Positions 43,014-50,750 of a DNA stretch of 64,000 nucleotides are shown here, piece by piece; positions within the stretch are counted from its first letter, which is position 1; every line of letters begins with the position of its first letter. The stretch is from Bacteroidales bacterium (GTDB taxonomy: Bacteria > Bacteroidota > Bacteroidia > Bacteroidales > Muribaculaceae): assembly GCA_019416425.1 (NCBI GenBank), contig DXXK01000034.1, positions 1-64,000 on the forward strand. Direction: 5' to 3'. The translations under genes were made by a program, and so were the position numbers. The notes under the pieces were generated by a model. It saw nothing but the letters and a program-made list of their open reading frames with translations. It made no database searches and was not told the origin of the DNA.

Positions 43014-43628
43014 ATGAAACTTGGTAAGTGTCCTAAATGCGGTCAGTTGATAGGAATCACTGATGATGATAACGGATATTCTACGATTTGCACATGCAGC
43101 GGCTGTGGCAATCGAGATTACACATATGCCTTCTTCGGCTTGTCGGGCGTCCAAAGACAGGGCGGCTACGATTCGCTGATGTCTGATGAATTATTAGAGA
43201 CAATCGAATCTGTCGCTGCTGATATACATCATGTCCAATTGAATAATCTGATTCCTCATCTTTCACAGCAATATAATCTTAATCCTGATATAATCAGGTT
43301 GCTGATTAACCTGAGACTGGACAGTATGGGGAAACTGCGGAAATTCAATCCAAGGTTGTTTGTCAGACTGGATTACTCGGTTGTTTCGGTGGCTGAACTG
43401 ATGGATAATCTTAAAAGGGAGACGTCAAGAATTCTGGCACATGGTGAAAAAAACACTATCTCTGATGAAGATGTCATGAAGCAAGCCGGAGAGTCCCGTT
43501 GGAGGGGTTTATATGATGAGCTCAACCGAAAGTACGAGAAGATCCGCATTGAACGTGATGAATTTGAGAAGGTTGCCCATCGTCTTAAAAAGGAAAATGA
43601 TGAGCTCCATGATCAACTTGGATACTGA
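43014..43628 (+). CDS. Zinc-ribbon protein with C-terminal coiled coil
   Basis: This protein has 204 residues. The N-terminus is a zinc ribbon with CPKCGQ (residues 6-11) and a second pair CTCSGCGN (about 29-36). A helical middle part (HVQLNNLIPHLSQQYNLNPD) follows, and the C-terminus (165-204, YEKIRIERDEFEKVAHRLKK) is a strong coiled coil. No DNA-binding helix-turn-helix motif is obvious. It is soluble. It begins 12 bases after the previous stop. An inverted repeat straddles its stop codon. It shares the N-terminal zinc-ribbon theme with the next two genes, suggesting a common docking function. Confidence 0.72.
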   Translation: MKLGKCPKCGQLIGITDDDNGYSTICTCSGCGNRDYTYAFFGLSGVQRQGGYDSLMSDELLETIESVAADIHHVQLNNLIPHLSQQYNLNPDIIRLLINLRLDSMGKLRKFNPRLFVRLDYSVVSVAELMDNLKRETSRILAHGEKNTISDEDVMKQAGESRWRGLYDELNRKYEKIRIERDEFEKVAHRLKKENDELHDQLGY

Positions 43629-43642
43629 TCAGGATCATGGAG
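43605..43642 (+). other. Inverted repeat spanning a stop codon
   Basis: CTCCATGATC (43605-43614) pairs perfectly with GATCATGGAG (43633-43642), enclosing the stop codon of the zinc-ribbon gene. No T run follows, so this is a weak terminator at best. The AT-rich 80-base gap to the next gene lacks a recognisable promoter, so partial read-through into the PrsW-like gene seems likely. Confidence 0.5.
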
Positions 43643-43707
43643 ATAATATATAAACTGATAAATTTAAACATATTACGCATAATTGCGTTGATTAAAATTC
43701 AATACTA

Positions 43708-44964
43708 ATGCCTTACTGTGGGAATTGTGGAAGTTATTTGGAGGAGGGGGCAGCGTTCTGCGGACGGTGCGGATGCAAGGTCGCTCCTCCACAAACGGGT
43801 TCCACTAACGGAAATAACAATAATAACGGTTTCGGAAACGGAAACCAAAACCAGTTCAATGGATACAGCAACCAAACCAATGGATATGGCAATCAAGCCA
43901 ATGGGTATGGGAACCAGTGCTATGGATACGGTAATCAGGGATATGGTTATGGGAACCAGTCGAATGGAGCCGGGACGCAGGGTAACGGCGGATTCGTCGG
44001 GGGACTGAACGAGTATATGGGGAATACCAATGCTGTCAGCCTGAACTGGAAGGATCTGTTTACCGATGTGTTCAAGAAACATACCAATGTGGAGGCCGAG
44101 GATGTCTTCATCTGCGGTACGTCCAAGACTACGCCGCCGCTGAGCGAGGTGTCCGAGACTTGGCCCAGACCGTGGCTCTACAGCCGGGTGTTCCTGTGCT
44201 TCGCCATCACTTACGTGCTGCTGTACATCTGCTGCTGGATTTTCGGCAATCCCAACGCATTGCCGGGTGCCATCATCGTGGGTTCGTTTACCGTTCCTTT
44301 CACCACGCTGGTGCTGTTCATGGAGGTCAATGCCTTCCGTAACATCAGCGTCTACGACGTGATGAAGTACTTCCTGATCGGAGGTTGCGCGTCGCTGGTG
44401 GTGACGCTGTTCCTGTTCAATCTGGATGTGGTGGATACTAATCTGTCGACAACGTGGGGTGCGATGATGGTCGGAGTAATCGAGGAACTCGGCAAGCTGG
44501 CTATAGTCTATATCCTGATCAAGCGGCTGCCGTCGTGCAACTATATCCTGAGCGCCCTTCTGGCGGGTGCTTGCGTGGGTGCCGGTTTCGCGGCATTCGA
44601 GTCGGCGGGATATGCGTTCCGTAGTTTCCTGAGTTTAGGATGGGACGGTATGACCAGCAACATCTATCTGCGCGGCATCCTGGCGCCGGGCGGTCATGTG
44701 GCATGGGCGGCAGTGTCCGGTGCGGCTCTGGTATTGGCCAAAGGTCCCGGACCATTGAGTATGGACGTGTTCAGCAAGGGGCGTTTCTGGAAAATCTTCG
44801 CTATACCTGTAGTGCTTCATGGATTGTGGGATGCCCCGATCCTGGAAGGTTACCTGAAACTTACGGCTTTGGTGATATTGATCTGGATCGTGGTGCTGAT
44901 CCTGATCAACATGGGTCTGGACGAGGTGAAAAAACTTAAAAACACTCAAAACTCAGCAGCATGA
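43708..44964 (+). CDS. Zinc-ribbon PrsW-family intramembrane protease
   Basis: This protein has 418 residues. An N-terminal zinc ribbon (YCGNCG ... FCGRCGCK) precedes an Asn/Gly/Gln/Tyr-rich low-complexity segment (about 30-95). A 40-residue soluble part follows, then eight or so membrane helices. PrsW motifs are present: VGVIEELGKLAIVYI (catalytic Glu pair, about 253-267), GAGFAAFESAGYAF (about 291-304), a GGHVAWAA motif and VVLHGLWDAP (His). PrsW-type proteases cleave transmembrane substrates, for example an anti-sigma factor in Bacillus. Its zinc ribbon and disordered linker are unusual. Together with the trypsin-like lipoprotein it gives system B two proteolytic activities, one outside and one inside the membrane. 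Confidence 0.83.
   Translation: MPYCGNCGSYLEEGAAFCGRCGCKVAPPQTGSTNGNNNNNGFGNGNQNQFNGYSNQTNGYGNQANGYGNQCYGYGNQGYGYGNQSNGAGTQGNGGFVGGLNEYMGNTNAVSLNWKDLFTDVFKKHTNVEAEDVFICGTSKTTPPLSEVSETWPRPWLYSRVFLCFAITYVLLYICCWIFGNPNALPGAIIVGSFTVPFTTLVLFMEVNAFRNISVYDVMKYFLIGGCASLVVTLFLFNLDVVDTNLSTTWGAMMVGVIEELGKLAIVYILIKRLPSCNYILSALLAGACVGAGFAAFESAGYAFRSFLSLGWDGMTSNIYLRGILAPGGHVAWAAVSGAALVLAKGPGPLSMDVFSKGRFWKIFAIPVVLHGLWDAPILEGYLKLTALVILIWIVVLILINMGLDEVKKLKNTQNSAA
43835..43990 (+). repeat. Low-complexity NGYGNQ-type repeat
   Basis: Degenerate short repeats based on AAYCARDCYAATGGRTAYGG-like units encode NGYGNQ/NQxNGYG stretches (about residues 43-95) in the PrsW-type protein. The encoded segment is probably disordered. 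Copy number may vary between strains, keeping frame when whole multiples of three are gained or lost. Confidence 0.7.
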
Positions 44965-45902
44965 AAATATGTAGCAGATGCGGGGCCGAGATGCCCGACA
45001 ATATATCATTCTGTACCCACTGTGGCAATAAACTGGGCAATCCGGTAGCCGAGCAGCCGAAGACTCCCGGCGGAAACGGGCCGACACCTCCGCCATTTCC
45101 TCCCGGAGCAGGCGGTAACGGCCCGGCGCCCGGTGGCTCGACATCCAAGCCCAAGTCAAAAGCCTGGAAGATTGTCAAGCGGGTATTGATCGGTCTTGTG
45201 GCCGTTGTGGTAATCCTGTTCGTGTGGATCCAGAGCCGCATCAACTCCACGACCTACATTGTCCTGAACTCCCAGGGCGAGGTGTTTGCCAAGAATGGCG
45301 GTGAGAAGGAAATCGGCATTGACTATGACGGAATCCTCTGGCAGGTGAGCTACAAGCCAAGCTGGGTCAGGATTGATGAGAAGGATAATTCATTATTGAT
45401 AAAGTGCGAGCCTAACACCACAGGCCAGGACCGTGAGGACCATATCACGATCAAGTCCGGCAAGGTGGTCCAGGGGCTGCCGGTGGGTCAATACGGAGCC
45501 GCCCAGTATGTCCGGTTGTCGGAGAGTTCTTTGACCAGCGACCGTTCCGGAGGATCCATCCATATTGACGTCCAGACCGACGGCACCAATCCTCAGATCG
45601 AGTATCCAGATTTCTGCCGTATCGAGGATAAGGATGAGAACGGTTTTACGCTGGTGGTACCGTCCAACAATGACTATAGCCGTTCGGGTACAGTCTATGT
45701 CCAGGAGGATGGCGCGCGTGCGTCGCTGTATATAGCCCAGGAGGGTAAGTGTTCAACCTGCAACGGCAGCGGCAAACTCTCATGCTCGGCTTGCGGTGGA
45801 TCCGGAAGCACCTATTGGGGTATGTACAGCTATCAGTGCGGCTACTGTGGCGGCAACGGCAGTTATCAATGCAGCTCCTGCAACGGGACTGGTTATCGTT
45901 AA
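44961..45902 (+). CDS. Zinc-ribbon / membrane / BACON / DnaJ-zinc-finger protein
   Basis: This 313-residue protein overlaps the PrsW-type gene by four bases (ATGA). A zinc ribbon (ICSRCG ... FCTHCG) lies at the N-terminus, followed by a Pro/Gly linker and one membrane helix (VLIGLVAVVVILFVWI, about 73-88). Two sandwich-like segments follow, the second clearly BACON-like (VRLSESSLTSDRSGGSIHIDV ... YIAQEG). The last 50 residues hold four CxxCxGxG units (CSTCNGSG, CSACGGSG, CGYCGGNG, CSSCNGTG), the DnaJ cysteine-rich zinc centre without a J-domain. With N-terminus in, the BACON and DnaJ-type parts would be outside the cytoplasm. It is the last gene with obvious system B character. Confidence 0.8.
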   Translation: MKICSRCGAEMPDNISFCTHCGNKLGNPVAEQPKTPGGNGPTPPPFPPGAGGNGPAPGGSTSKPKSKAWKIVKRVLIGLVAVVVILFVWIQSRINSTTYIVLNSQGEVFAKNGGEKEIGIDYDGILWQVSYKPSWVRIDEKDNSLLIKCEPNTTGQDREDHITIKSGKVVQGLPVGQYGAAQYVRLSESSLTSDRSGGSIHIDVQTDGTNPQIEYPDFCRIEDKDENGFTLVVPSNNDYSRSGTVYVQEDGARASLYIAQEGKCSTCNGSGKLSCSACGGSGSTYWGMYSYQCGYCGGNGSYQCSSCNGTGYR

Positions 45903-45906
45903 GGTT

Positions 45907-46692
45907 ATGATGACGGTTGAGGAGGCGATCAAGGTCAGGCGGTCGGTGCGGACGTATCAGGATACGGCCGTGGCGCCTGAGGTGATGGAGTTCGTTAAGG
46001 ATTATATCGGGAACCTGCGGCAGGCGCTGCCGGGCTGCAAGTGCCGGATGGTGTTGCTGGAGCGTAAGCTTGACGGCAAGGTCGGTACATACGGGGTGAT
46101 CCGGAACGCAGGTTATTTCTTAGCTGTGGTCCATCCGAAGGATTCCGACCTGGAGTCAATTAACGCCGGTATAGTGGGCGAGCGTCTCGTGCTGGAATTG
46201 ACACGTCGCGGTATCGGCACCGTCTGGTTAGGTGGCACTTTCTCGCGTGGGGCAGTGGGGAAGATGGTCAAACCTGCGCCAGATGAGGCCGTCAATGTCG
46301 TGATTGCGTTCGGGGTTCCAGCTGAAAAGGAATCCTTCACAAGCCGAATTATGGCCTCGATGGTCAAGGCACGTTCGCGCAAATCGTTCCGGGAAATGTT
46401 CGACATCCGTACGTTCTCCGCTTTCCGCCCAGGGCTGGAACTGATGCGTCTGGCGCCCTCGGCGTCAAACCGTCAGGAGTGGAGCGTCACGGAAACCTTG
46501 TGGGATATCGCTCCCGGTATGGGACGGCTTGATTTCTTTACAGCCGACATGAACCGCTTCGCCGCGTTGGATTTAGGTATCGGCATTGCCCACTTTCTGG
46601 TCGATGCCCCGACAGGACATCTGGCCGTGGTGCCTGATGGCGCAGGAATGGATCCCTTAAGTCATTACCATATCACTTATGTCGCTGAATGA
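45907..46692 (+). CDS. Nitroreductase-family protein (TM1586-like)
   Basis: This protein has 261 residues from ATGATGACG at 45907; a longer upstream frame overlaps the DnaJ-type cysteine codons in another frame and is not credible. RRSVRTYQD (residues 8-16) and the second half-domain LELMRLAPSASNRQEW (about 178-193) are the FMN-binding landmarks of the two-lobed TM1586-type nitroreductases. WLGGTFSRG is also typical. It probably binds FMN; substrates are unknown. It sits four bases after the last system B gene and before the strong terminator, so it is co-transcribed with it, although functionally it may be a passenger. Confidence 0.85.
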   Translation: MMTVEEAIKVRRSVRTYQDTAVAPEVMEFVKDYIGNLRQALPGCKCRMVLLERKLDGKVGTYGVIRNAGYFLAVVHPKDSDLESINAGIVGERLVLELTRRGIGTVWLGGTFSRGAVGKMVKPAPDEAVNVVIAFGVPAEKESFTSRIMASMVKARSRKSFREMFDIRTFSAFRPGLELMRLAPSASNRQEWSVTETLWDIAPGMGRLDFFTADMNRFAALDLGIGIAHFLVDAPTGHLAVVPDGAGMDPLSHYHITYVAE

Positions 46693-46716
46693 TGCCGAGA
46701 AATAATTTGTGACAAT

Positions 46717-46748
46717 AGCGGCCCCATTCGGGCCGCTTGTTTTGTTTT
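46717..46748 (+). terminator. Strong terminator ending system B
   Basis: GCGGCCC (46718-46724) pairs with GGGCCGC (46730-46736), with an extra A-T pair, followed by TTGTTTTGTTTT. It is the first convincing terminator on the plus strand after 25092, so system B and the nitroreductase gene form one long potential transcript. Confidence 0.88.
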
Positions 46749-46771
46749 AACAGATAAATTTACTAAATTTG
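46741..46771 (+). promoter_or_regulatory. Promoter of the cytochrome bd operon
   Basis: TTTG (46741-46744), a 19-base spacer and TAAATTTG (46764-46771) match the Bacteroidetes consensus exactly. The -33 box overlaps the T tract of the preceding terminator. Transcription would begin near 46778, 25 bases before the DUF4492 start codon. Confidence 0.82.
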
Positions 46772-46802
46772 CAGTCATCCAAATTCAGACATCTTCAGGG
46801 AC

Positions 46803-47084
46803 ATGAGTAAAGAGAAACACACGGTCAACTCCGACACTAAGACGGATGCCGAATGCGGCAGACACGGTTCCTTCTGGCGCCGCGCATGGCTGATGTACTA
46901 CGACGGCTTCCGAAACATGACTGTCGGCAGGACGCTGTGGATCGTGATCCTGATCAAACTGTTCCTGATATTCGTCATACTCAAATGGATTTTCTTTCCC
47001 GACTTCCTGAATTCGCGTTACGACAATGACGTTGACAAGGCAGTGGCGGTTCGCGAGAACCTGACCAAGGACAAGAACGACTGA
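46803..47084 (+). CDS. DUF4492 protein, cytochrome bd-associated
   Basis: This 93-residue protein has one membrane helix (LWIVILIKLFLIFVILKWIFF, about 45-65) preceded by the DUF4492 pattern WRRAWLMYYDGFRNMTVGRTLW. The family is found directly upstream of cydA in Bacteroidetes and is thought to be an accessory of cytochrome bd. The charged C-terminus (DKAVAVRENLTKDKND) is probably outside the membrane. It is the first gene of the bd operon, 37 bases before cydA. Confidence 0.88.
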   Translation: MSKEKHTVNSDTKTDAECGRHGSFWRRAWLMYYDGFRNMTVGRTLWIVILIKLFLIFVILKWIFFPDFLNSRYDNDVDKAVAVRENLTKDKND

Positions 47085-47121
47085 ACCTTCCTGAGTTTAA
47101 ACAACCTTAATATAATCCACT

Positions 47122-48690
47122 ATGAATGATTTGATCAATGTAGTAGAATGGTCGAGATGGCAATTCGCATTGACTGCCATTTATCACTGGCTATTCGTTC
47201 CGCTTACGCTGGGACTCTCGGTGATCGTGGCGGTCATGGAGAGCATCTATTTCAAGACCAAGGACGAGAAGTGGCTGGCATGTACCAAGTTCTGGATGAC
47301 GCTGTTCGGCATCAACTTCGCGATCGGAGTGGCCACGGGCTTGATTCTGGAATTCGAGTTCGGTACCAACTGGAGCAACTACTCCTGGTTTGTCGGCGAC
47401 ATCTTCGGCGCTCCGCTGGCCATCGAAGGCATCCTGGCCTTCTTCATGGAGGCGACGTTCTTCGCAGTCATGTTCTTCGGCTGGAAGCGCGTAAGTCCCG
47501 GCTTCCATCTGGCCTCGACATGGCTGACCGGCATCGGAGCCTCGATCTCGGCTCTCTGGATTCTTGTGGCCAACGCCTGGATGCAGTATCCTGTGGGCAT
47601 GCGTTTCGATCCGGAACAGACACGCAACGTTATGGATAACTTCTGGGCACTTTTCTCCGGCATCGCCGTCAATAAGTTCTTCCACGCCGTGTTCAGCGGC
47701 TGGGCGCTGGCAGGCGTGTTCGTGATCGGAGTCAGCTGCTGGTTCCTGCTCAGAAAGCGTAACGTCCCCTTCGCCACACGTTCCATCAAGGTAGGTGGCT
47801 GGATCGGTCTTGCCGGTATGCTGCTGACTATGTACACGGGCGATGGCTCGGCCGTACAGGTGTCACGCCACCAGCCAATGAAGCTTGCCGCCATGGAGGG
47901 CCTCTACAACGGTTCCACCGGTCAGTCGCTGGTGGGATTCGGCATCGTCAACGACAAGAAGGAATGGAACAACGATGAACCTGAATATAAGTTCAGCATC
48001 GACATCCCCTACGGATTGTCGATACTGGCGCGTCATAATCCCCATGCCTTCGTTCCCGGCATCACCGACATCATAAATGGCGTCGACATCAACGAGAACG
48101 GCGATACCATCAATACCGTAAGCTACGCCGAGCGCATTGAGCGCGGCAAGGCGGCCCAGTTGGCCCTGCGTGACTTCGGTGCCGCGGCCAAGGCCGGTGA
48201 CGAAACTGCCAAGGCCGAGGCCCAGCAAAGGCTGGACAAGGATTATGAATTCTTCGGTTACGGTTACTTCAAGGACGTGAAGGAGGCGATTCCTCCCGTA
48301 GGCCTTACTTTCACCATGTTCCGAGTGATGGTGATTCTGGGCTCGTTCTTCCTGCTGTACTTAGCAGTATATCTTTTCCTGGCCTATAAGGGTAAGAATT
48401 ATCTGGACCGTGCCAAGTGGCTGCAGTGGGTCGGTATCATCACCATGCCGCTGATCTGGCTGGTATCCGAGGCCGGCTGGGCGGTGGCCGAGGTGGGCCG
48501 TCAGCCCTGGGTGGTTCAGGACCTGCTGCCCACAGGCGCAGCGATCTCCGACATTCCGACATCATCGGTAGTCGTGACCTTCTGGATATTCGCGGTGATG
48601 TTCACCCTGTTGCTTGTGGCCGAGCTCAGTATCATGATGCGTACCATAAGCAAGCGCTCGCAGACAAATCTCGAAATCGATAACCATTAA
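47122..48690 (+). CDS. cydA: Cytochrome bd ubiquinol oxidase subunit I
   Basis: This 522-residue subunit I carries the haem ligand His22 in TAIYHWLFVPLTLG and the conserved GIATG-like GVATGLILEFEFGTNW motif. An extended periplasmic Q-loop spans about residues 250-390. The SEAGWAVAEVGRQPWVV stretch (about 450-466) is diagnostic for CydA. It forms the quinol-oxidising, oxygen-reducing core with CydB in the inner membrane, generating proton-motive force under low oxygen. This is typical for gut Bacteroidales. Length and sequence look intact. CydB follows after 12 bases. Confidence 0.97.
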   Translation: MNDLINVVEWSRWQFALTAIYHWLFVPLTLGLSVIVAVMESIYFKTKDEKWLACTKFWMTLFGINFAIGVATGLILEFEFGTNWSNYSWFVGDIFGAPLAIEGILAFFMEATFFAVMFFGWKRVSPGFHLASTWLTGIGASISALWILVANAWMQYPVGMRFDPEQTRNVMDNFWALFSGIAVNKFFHAVFSGWALAGVFVIGVSCWFLLRKRNVPFATRSIKVGGWIGLAGMLLTMYTGDGSAVQVSRHQPMKLAAMEGLYNGSTGQSLVGFGIVNDKKEWNNDEPEYKFSIDIPYGLSILARHNPHAFVPGITDIINGVDINENGDTINTVSYAERIERGKAAQLALRDFGAAAKAGDETAKAEAQQRLDKDYEFFGYGYFKDVKEAIPPVGLTFTMFRVMVILGSFFLLYLAVYLFLAYKGKNYLDRAKWLQWVGIITMPLIWLVSEAGWAVAEVGRQPWVVQDLLPTGAAISDIPTSSVVVTFWIFAVMFTLLLVAELSIMMRTISKRSQTNLEIDNH

Positions 48691-48702
48691 AGCTCAAGAA
48701 TC

Positions 48703-49854
48703 ATGACACTCGAATTTTTTCAAAATTATTGGTGGGTACTGATCTCGGTATTGGGCGGTATCCTGGTGTTCCTGCTATTTGTGCAGGGAGGACAGTCGAT
48801 GCTGTTCGAAGCCCGCAGCGAGACTGACCGTGCGCTGATCGTGAATTCGATGGGCCGCAAATGGGAGCTGACCTTCACCACGCTCGTAACCTTCGGCGGC
48901 GCCATGTTCGCGTCGTTCCCGCTGTTCTACTCCACCAGCTTCGGAGGCGCGTACTGGCTCTGGATACTGATACTGTTCACGTTCGTGCTTCAGGCCATCA
49001 GCTACGAGTACCGATCCAAGGGTGGCAACATATTCGGCCGCAAGACGTACGACATGTTCCTGTTCATCAACGGCACCATCGGCGTGCTTCTGTTAGGCGT
49101 GGCCGTGTCGATGTTCTTCTTCGGCGGCGAGTTCACGGTGAACCGCGCCAACCTGACCGACATAGGCAATCCGGTCATCTCGACCTGGGCACCGACGCAT
49201 GGCTTCGAGGCGATCTTCAACTGGAAGAACCTGATACTCGGCGTGGCAGTGATTTTCCTGGCCCGCTCGCTGGCATGCATGTACATGATCAACAACGTGA
49301 GCCATGACTCCAACTTCACCGGCTGGCTGCGCCGCAAGTGCTTCATCAATTCAGGCATATTCCTGGTGTTCTTCCTGTGGTTCGCCGCGATGCTGTTCAC
49401 CAGCACGGGATACACGGTTATAAGCTCCAACGCCTACGGCACAGTCGTGGAGGAGACACCGTTCAAATATTCAATGAACATGACCCATGGCTGGTGGATA
49501 GGCCTGACCTTCCTGATCGGAGTCATGCTGGTGCTGACGGGCATAATCCGGGCATGTTTCTGCCAGGGCTCCAAAGACGGTATCTGGTACGCCGGCATCG
49601 GTACATTCCTGACCGTCGTGGCTCTGTTCTGGGCGGCCGGTTTCATGAACACACCGTTCTATCCGTCACTGAGCGACCCGGGCAGCTCGCTGACGCTGGC
49701 CAATGCCTCGTCTTCGAAGTTCACGCTGGAGGTAATGAGTTATGTCTCGCTGCTGATACCCTTCGTTGTGGCCTATATAGCATACGTATGGCACAGCATG
49801 GACAGGAAGAAACTCACTCCCAAGAACGTGGAGGGCGGCGAGCACGCCTATTGA
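48703..49854 (+). CDS. cydB: Cytochrome bd ubiquinol oxidase subunit II
   Basis: This 383-residue subunit II has about eight membrane helices. The N-terminal WWVLISVLGGILVFLLFVQGGQ and the ALIVNSMGRKWELTFTTLV stretch match CydB. It has no haem-binding role of its own; it stabilises the oxygen-reducing site of CydA. It ends at a bidirectional-looking hairpin. Confidence 0.95.
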   Translation: MTLEFFQNYWWVLISVLGGILVFLLFVQGGQSMLFEARSETDRALIVNSMGRKWELTFTTLVTFGGAMFASFPLFYSTSFGGAYWLWILILFTFVLQAISYEYRSKGGNIFGRKTYDMFLFINGTIGVLLLGVAVSMFFFGGEFTVNRANLTDIGNPVISTWAPTHGFEAIFNWKNLILGVAVIFLARSLACMYMINNVSHDSNFTGWLRRKCFINSGIFLVFFLWFAAMLFTSTGYTVISSNAYGTVVEETPFKYSMNMTHGWWIGLTFLIGVMLVLTGIIRACFCQGSKDGIWYAGIGTFLTVVALFWAAGFMNTPFYPSLSDPGSSLTLANASSSKFTLEVMSYVSLLIPFVVAYIAYVWHSMDRKKLTPKNVEGGEHAY

Positions 49855-49874
49855 GACACAGACTCATCATAAGG

Positions 49875-49908
49875 AAACGCAGGTATTCCATCCGGAATGC
49901 CTGCGTTC
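49875..49908. terminator. Hairpin between convergent cydB and GIN-protein genes
   Basis: A 12-bp stem with one wobble pair (49878-49889 and 49894-49905) with a four-base loop and short flanking A/T runs on both sides. It could terminate both converging transcripts. Confidence 0.75.
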
Positions 49909-49938
49909 GCTGTAACTAAGCTGAAGACTGACCGCCGT

Positions 49939-50706
49939 TCAATCATAGATGTCGCCGGTGCCTTGATGGATCTTGGTGACTTTCGTGGCCTTCAGCGACT
50001 TGGCATAGATGTCGCCGGAGCCTTGGTTGACAAGTGTCAGCGAGGTCACATTGCCACCGACGGTAATGTCTCCGGAACCGGAATTGGTCACCTGGAGCGA
50101 TGTGGCCGACACTGCCGGAATTGAGATGTCGCCGGATCCGTTGAGCGCGGCTGTAACCGAGGTCGCCTTGATGCTCCGCACCGAGATGTCGCCCGATCCC
50201 TGAAGATATATCTTCAGCGCATCGGCATCGGAACTGTTGACCTTCAGGTCGCCCGATCCGTAGATGCACAGCTGCAGAGCCGAGCCTTTCACCGTGTTGA
50301 CCGAGATGTCGCCCGAACCGTAGGCAACCAGCATCACATTGGAGGAACCAAGGGTCTCGGCACTGAGGTCTCCGCTGCCATAGGTGACGAAGGTATTTAC
50401 ATTCTGTCCCTTAATCTTTATGACTACATCCAGGCTCGATCCTTCTGTGTCTCTGCCTGACGCCGATTGGAATACAAGTACTCCTTCGGTCTCGATAACC
50501 CTGAGCCGTGCCAGGTCCTGGTCCGAGCCGATAAGCTCCACCCCCGGCTTACCGATTGAATACTGCACGTCGGCCGAGGTATAGTTGATGACCTTGGTCA
50601 GGTCAGGACTGATGCTGATTGTCTTGGTCCTTGCCACCGCATCAGGCGAAAGCAGGCAGATGACTGCGGCGGTGATGCCTGCCGCCAATATCTTGCTGAT
50701 GTTCAT
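49939..50706 (-). CDS. GIN-domain (DUF2807) exported protein
   Basis: This protein has 255 residues. After a signal peptide (ILAAGITAAVICLLSPDAVA) the protein is a DUF2807/GIN beta-helix. Seven GSGD turns (for example YGSGDISVN, QGSGDISVR, SGSGDITVG) and a final GTGD mark regularly spaced rungs. It is exported to the envelope; the family's function is unproven, and many members sit in sigma/anti-sigma operons, as here. It is the last gene of an operon that begins with a TonB-dependent-receptor-like gene. Confidence 0.87.
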   Translation of the reverse strand: MNISKILAAGITAAVICLLSPDAVARTKTISISPDLTKVINYTSADVQYSIGKPGVELIGSDQDLARLRVIETEGVLVFQSASGRDTEGSSLDVVIKIKGQNVNTFVTYGSGDLSAETLGSSNVMLVAYGSGDISVNTVKGSALQLCIYGSGDLKVNSSDADALKIYLQGSGDISVRSIKATSVTAALNGSGDISIPAVSATSLQVTNSGSGDITVGGNVTSLTLVNQGSGDIYAKSLKATKVTKIHQGTGDIYD

Positions 50707-50750
50707 GTCAGAATGTATTTAGCTGATGGATACAGGATGATTGTTGATTG

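Noticed and set aside
45796..45906. Earlier start for the nitroreductase-like gene
   Set aside because: The extension overlaps the DnaJ-type cysteine repeat codons out of frame and consists of Ala/Thr-rich nonsense; ATGATG at 45907 fits the family.
49939..50706. CRISPR-like array suggested by periodic similarity
   Set aside because: The periodicity comes from repeated GSGD codons of the GIN beta-helix, with no constant-length repeats and spacers.
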